From Campylobacter sp. MIT 21-1684 (GTDB taxonomy: Bacteria > Campylobacterota > Campylobacteria > Campylobacterales > Campylobacteraceae), in assembly GCF_026241315.1 (NCBI RefSeq), contig NZ_JAPHNA010000002.1, positions 1 to 64,000 on the forward strand: a DNA stretch of 64,000 nt, in the 5' to 3' direction. The translations under genes and the position numbers were made by a program. This document shows, piece after piece, positions 61,170 through 64,000 of this stretch (position 1 is its first letter; each line of letters opens with the position of its first letter). The notes under the pieces were generated by a model that saw only the letters and a list, made by a program, of their open reading frames with translations, ran no database searches and was not told where the DNA came from.

Positions 61170-62354
61170 GTGAAAAATTATAAACAAAGTCTCTTTATTT
61201 TAGCCTTAAGCGCATTTTGTATGGGAGTAACTGAATTTGTAATGGCTGGAGTTTTGGTAGATGTTGAAAAGTATTTTCAAGTAGATACAAAAACTGCGGG
61301 GTATCTTACAACTTTGTATGCTTTAGGTATAATGTTTGGAGCGCCTTTAGCAACTATCCCTTTAAGTCGTTTTGCTCGACATATTCAACTTTTGATAAAT
61401 CTTGGTATTTTTACCTGTGCCAACTTAATTATTTTTCTTAGTACAAATTTTTACCTCAGTGCTTTTGCTCGTTTTATTGCGGGAACGCAACACGGTGTGT
61501 TTTTTGTTATCGCCACTTTAGTTGTCAGCACAATTGCTCCATATGAGAAAAGAACAGGTGCTTTAGCTATAATGGTTACAGGACTTACAGTTGCACTTGT
61601 AACGGGAGTGCCTTTGGGGACTTTTATAGGACACTATTTTGGTTTTAAGTTTATTTTTTTACTCCTTTGTCTTTTAACAGTTTGTGCCTTTTTTGGGATA
61701 TGGTATATGTTGCCAAAAAATCTTCATTCAAATCAAATGAGTGTAAAAAATCTCTTTTTGGCTTTTCAACATCCAAATCTACTGAAAACTTATATAATCA
61801 CTATTTGTGCTTGTGGGGCACAATTTGTACTCTATGTTTATTTGCAAAAACTACTTGTAGAACTTAGTGGTTTTGAAGTGCAGGATACAGCTTATATTTT
61901 ACTCTTATATGGAATCTTTGCCATCTGTGGAAATTTATGGGGAGGTAAATTGGTTGATAAATTTGGAGCCATTGTCGCATTGCGTCTGATTTTAAGTATC
62001 GAAGTTGCAGTATTCTTAAGTTTTTTATTGACTCAGAATTCAAAAATTACTGTGCTTTGTTCTATCGCATTTATGGGTTTTTTTGCTTTTTCTAGTATTC
62101 CAGCTTTAAAAGCATTAGGTTTTATAAAGGCTAAAAGATATAGTTATAAGGTTATTGACAGCACAGTAAGTGTTAATGAAGCTTCTTTTAATGTAGGCAT
62201 AGCGCTTGCAAGTTTTATAGGTGGTTTGGTTTTAGCTTTTTTTGGTATAGAGTTGAATGCTTTGTTTTCAGCGTTTTTTATACTTCCTGCACTTTTGTTC
62301 AGTGTGCTTTTTGCTAAGGATAAATTTAGAATACAAAAGTATAAAACGGAATAG
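61170..62354 (+). CDS. MFS exporter, DHA1/AraJ type
   Basis: 394 residues, 12 membrane helices. FCMGVTEFVMAGVL and LYALGIMFGAPL in helices 1-2 are typical of the AraJ/sugar-efflux DHA1 family. Substrate unknown; drug or sugar efflux is possible. It starts with GTG at 61170, AAAGG being about ten bases upstream. Cj1241 type. Confidence 0.85.
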   Translation: MKNYKQSLFILALSAFCMGVTEFVMAGVLVDVEKYFQVDTKTAGYLTTLYALGIMFGAPLATIPLSRFARHIQLLINLGIFTCANLIIFLSTNFYLSAFARFIAGTQHGVFFVIATLVVSTIAPYEKRTGALAIMVTGLTVALVTGVPLGTFIGHYFGFKFIFLLLCLLTVCAFFGIWYMLPKNLHSNQMSVKNLFLAFQHPNLLKTYIITICACGAQFVLYVYLQKLLVELSGFEVQDTAYILLLYGIFAICGNLWGGKLVDKFGAIVALRLILSIEVAVFLSFLLTQNSKITVLCSIAFMGFFAFSSIPALKALGFIKAKRYSYKVIDSTVSVNEASFNVGIALASFIGGLVLAFFGIELNALFSAFFILPALLFSVLFAKDKFRIQKYKTE

Positions 62355-62387
62355 TTTTTGCTTTTTGTAAAAATATAAGGAGAGAGT

Positions 62388-62669
62388 ATGCAAGTAGATA
62401 ACAAGAACACAAACACATTTTTTAATTCTATTCCGCTCAAGAACAAACGCATTTTTATTGATGAATTTGAAGCATATATTAATGATATTAAAGAGAAAGA
62501 GTCTAATGCAAAGCAAAGTCGATTTTCAAATCAAGATCTCAATCTTGGAGTAGCAAAAGACAATTTTATCTCTTATGCCCAACAAAAAATGAGACAAGAT
62601 ATGGTAAAAAGAAGTGAGGAGAATTTTCTTAACAAGCTTTTTACTGCTATTGATGCTATGAATGCATAA
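62388..62669 (+). CDS. ciaC: Campylobacter invasion antigen C (CiaC)
   Basis: 93-residue hydrophilic, helical protein with no Sec signal: N-terminal Asn/Lys-rich stretch, charged centre, C-terminal QQKMRQDMVKRSEENFLNKLF amphipathic helix. It lies directly before hemE, in the position of Cj1242, which is CiaC in C. jejuni, an effector exported through the flagellar apparatus that aids invasion. Identification is by position, size and composition from memory. AAGGAGAGAGT precedes the ATG; no sigma-28 promoter was recognised. Confidence 0.6.
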   Translation: MQVDNKNTNTFFNSIPLKNKRIFIDEFEAYINDIKEKESNAKQSRFSNQDLNLGVAKDNFISYAQQKMRQDMVKRSEENFLNKLFTAIDAMNA

Positions 62670-62699
62670 GGGAATAGTTTATAATTTGCACAAGCTTGC

Positions 62700-62705
62700 T
62701 ATAAT
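62700..62705 (+). promoter_or_regulatory. -10 element for hemE
   Basis: TATAAT, 25 bp before the hemE ATG; another TATAAT lies at 62680-62685, either could be used. Confidence 0.55.
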
Positions 62706-62730
62706 TTTTACAGAATGAAAAAGGAAAAAT

Positions 62731-63753
62731 ATGGTTTTTATTGATGCTTGCTTGAGGAAAAGTACTGCTTATACACCTGTGTGGATGATGCGTCAAGCAG
62801 GACGTTATTTGCCTGAATATATGAGAGTTAGGCAAAGTGCAGGGGATTTTATCTCTTTATGTAAAGATTATAAAAAAGCTGCTGAAGTAAGTTTGCAACC
62901 TGTTGAAATTTTAGATTTTGATGCTGCTATTATTTTTTCAGATATTTTAGTTGTACCTTTGGAAATGGGGATGAATTTACGTTTTGAGAAAGGTGAAGGT
63001 CCTGTTTTTGAAGAACCTATACTCACCTATGAGCAGTTGCAAAAACTTGATGATATTCAAGCAATTGATAATTTACATTATGTCTATGATGCTTTAAAGC
63101 TTACACGCGAAAAGCTTAGTCCTAAGAAAGCATTAATAGGTTTTTGTGGAAGCCCTTGGACTATTGCAACCTATATGCTTGAGGGAAAAGGGAGTAAGAA
63201 TTACGCGAAATCAAAAAAAATTCTCTATCAAAATCCTGAATTTGCACATCTTCTTTTACGAAAACTGACTGAAGTTTTGAAATTCTATTTACTTGAACAA
63301 ATAAAAGCAGGTGCGAATGCTGTACAAATTTTTGACAGCTGGGCAAATGCCTTAGAATGTGAAAAATTTTTTGAATTTTCTTTTGCTTATATGCTTGAAA
63401 TAAGCGATTTTTTAAAAGCGAAATTTCCTGAAGTGCCTGTGATTTTATTTCCTAAAGGAATAAGTGGTTATTTGGAAAGAATTAATGGTAATTTTGATGT
63501 TTTTGGAGTTGATTGGAGTACCCCACTTGAACTTGCTTCAAAACAACTCTCACATAAATATACTTTACAAGGCAATATGGAGCCTTGTCGTTTATATGAA
63601 AAAAAAGCTATTAAAGAAAGTGTAGAGTCGATTTTACAAGTAATGAAGGGTAAACCACATATTTTTAATCTCGGACACGGAATATTACCTGATGTTCCTG
63701 TTGAAAATGTACGGTATTTTGTCAAACTTGTAAAAGAGAGTTCGCAGCGGTGA
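62731..63753 (+). CDS. hemE: Uroporphyrinogen decarboxylase
   Basis: Decarboxylates uroporphyrinogen III to coproporphyrinogen III in haem synthesis. 340 residues with [32 protein letters not shown] and [11 protein letters not shown], all diagnostic. AAAAGGAAAAAT before the ATG. Its stop overlaps the next gene as GTGA. Haem is needed by the FrdC and HydC cytochromes in this window. Confidence 0.96.
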   Translation: MVFIDACLRKSTAYTPVWMMRQAGRYLPEYMRVRQSAGDFISLCKDYKKAAEVSLQPVEILDFDAAIIFSDILVVPLEMGMNLRFEKGEGPVFEEPILTYEQLQKLDDIQAIDNLHYVYDALKLTREKLSPKKALIGFCGSPWTIATYMLEGKGSKNYAKSKKILYQNPEFAHLLLRKLTEVLKFYLLEQIKAGANAVQIFDSWANALECEKFFEFSFAYMLEISDFLKAKFPEVPVILFPKGISGYLERINGNFDVFGVDWSTPLELASKQLSHKYTLQGNMEPCRLYEKKAIKESVESILQVMKGKPHIFNLGHGILPDVPVENVRYFVKLVKESSQR

Positions 63754-64000
63754 AAATTCTTTTTGGACCTGTGAGTTCAAGGCGGTTTGGACTTTCTTTG
63801 GGTGTTGATTTGAGTCCTTTGAAAAAACAATGCAATTTCGATTGTGTCTATTGTGAGCTTGTTAGAGCAAAACCTGTCAGAATGCAAGATGAAGTTGTAA
63901 GCGTAGAACAGATTGTCAAAGAAGTTAAAGAAGCACTTCAAAAAGGTATAGCTTTTGATTATCTTACTCTTACAGCAAATGGTGAGCCAAGTTTGTATCC
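63750..64000 (+). CDS. Radical SAM protein, N-terminal part (cut by window end)
   Basis: Open frame from GTG at 63750 (overlapping the hemE stop as GTGA) to the end of the window, 83 codons. It reads [18 protein letters not shown], then CNFDCVYC, which is the CxxxCxxC iron-sulfur motif of radical SAM enzymes, and [11 protein letters not shown] near the edge. It resembles the Cj1244-type radical SAM family; the substrate is unknown and the rest lies outside. Confidence 0.85.
   Translation, partial: MKILFGPVSSRRFGLSLGVDLSPLKKQCNFDCVYCELVRAKPVRMQDEVVSVEQIVKEVKEALQKGIAFDYLTLTANGEPSLY

Noticed and set aside
62686-62700. Sigma-54-like TTGCAC...TTGCT before hemE
   Set aside because: The -24 GG is replaced by GC and the two elements are 10, not 12, bases apart, so spacing is wrong; normal TATAAT boxes explain the promoter.

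Overview
The window is a gene-dense, AT-rich stretch of a Campylobacter-type (Campylobacterota) chromosome. Evidence for the genus: frdCAB with a di-haem FrdC, a hydABCD [NiFe] hydrogenase operon, a major outer-membrane porin of the PorA/MOMP type, the cprS-cprR-htrA and cbpA-hspR neighbourhoods, fibronectin-binding lipoprotein FlpA and the secreted effector CiaC. Gene blocks match those I remember from C. jejuni NCTC 11168 (about Cj0412-Cj0392, Cj1284-Cj1264, porA, Cj1226-Cj1244) but are joined in a different order, so this is probably a related thermotolerant species rather than C. jejuni itself. I have not compared genomes; locus tags and family names are from memory.

Layout. 1-7507 (minus): two dynamin-like GTPases downstream of the fumarate reductase operon frdCAB. 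7577-15541: lgt, an HpaA-like lipoprotein (plus), then a long minus-strand run of housekeeping genes (aroE, SPOR protein, DUF1882-type protein, glyA, lysS, fur, cvpA, gatC) with start/stop overlaps. 15708-21138 (plus): a tightly overlapping set consisting of a YfgM-like membrane protein, a BamB-like lipoprotein, a small unknown protein and coaX, followed by mqo and pyk. 21141-25131 (minus): the KtrAB potassium system, rodA and two tRNA genes whose 3' ends face each other across 524 bp of gene-poor, apparently decayed sequence. 25206-38587 (plus): pseudouridine synthase, flpA, trmB, ftsE, ftsX, an EnvC-like degenerate LytM protein, pyrH, rpoZ, spoT, tyrS, a nitronate-monooxygenase-like flavoprotein and amiA, so nearly a complete FtsEX-EnvC-amidase septal-splitting module. 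38584-44641: mnmC and hydABCD. 44698-46871: an unrecognised DUF5610-like protein and porA with strong promoter and terminator. 46991-50357 (minus): CprS/CprR two-component system and HtrA. 50540-58194 (plus): cbpA-hspR-kefB-type antiporter, a small unknown protein, a HAD phosphatase, glyS, an M23 peptidase and a MidA-like methyltransferase. 58197-59195 (minus): Ppx/GppA. 59252-64000 (plus): pdxJ, pdxA, an MFS exporter, ciaC, hemE and a radical-SAM gene cut by the window end.

Functionally the window combines respiratory enzymes (hydrogenase as electron input, Mqo, fumarate reductase as terminal reductase), envelope biogenesis and quality control (Lgt, YfgM/BamB-like pair, HtrA, FtsEX-EnvC-AmiA, RodA, M23 peptidase), stress regulation (SpoT, HspR, CprRS, Fur) and host interaction (FlpA, CiaC, PorA). 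Many genes start with TTG or GTG; starts were chosen by Shine-Dalgarno match and overlap with the gene before. No rRNA, CRISPR array, intact insertion sequence or prophage was seen.
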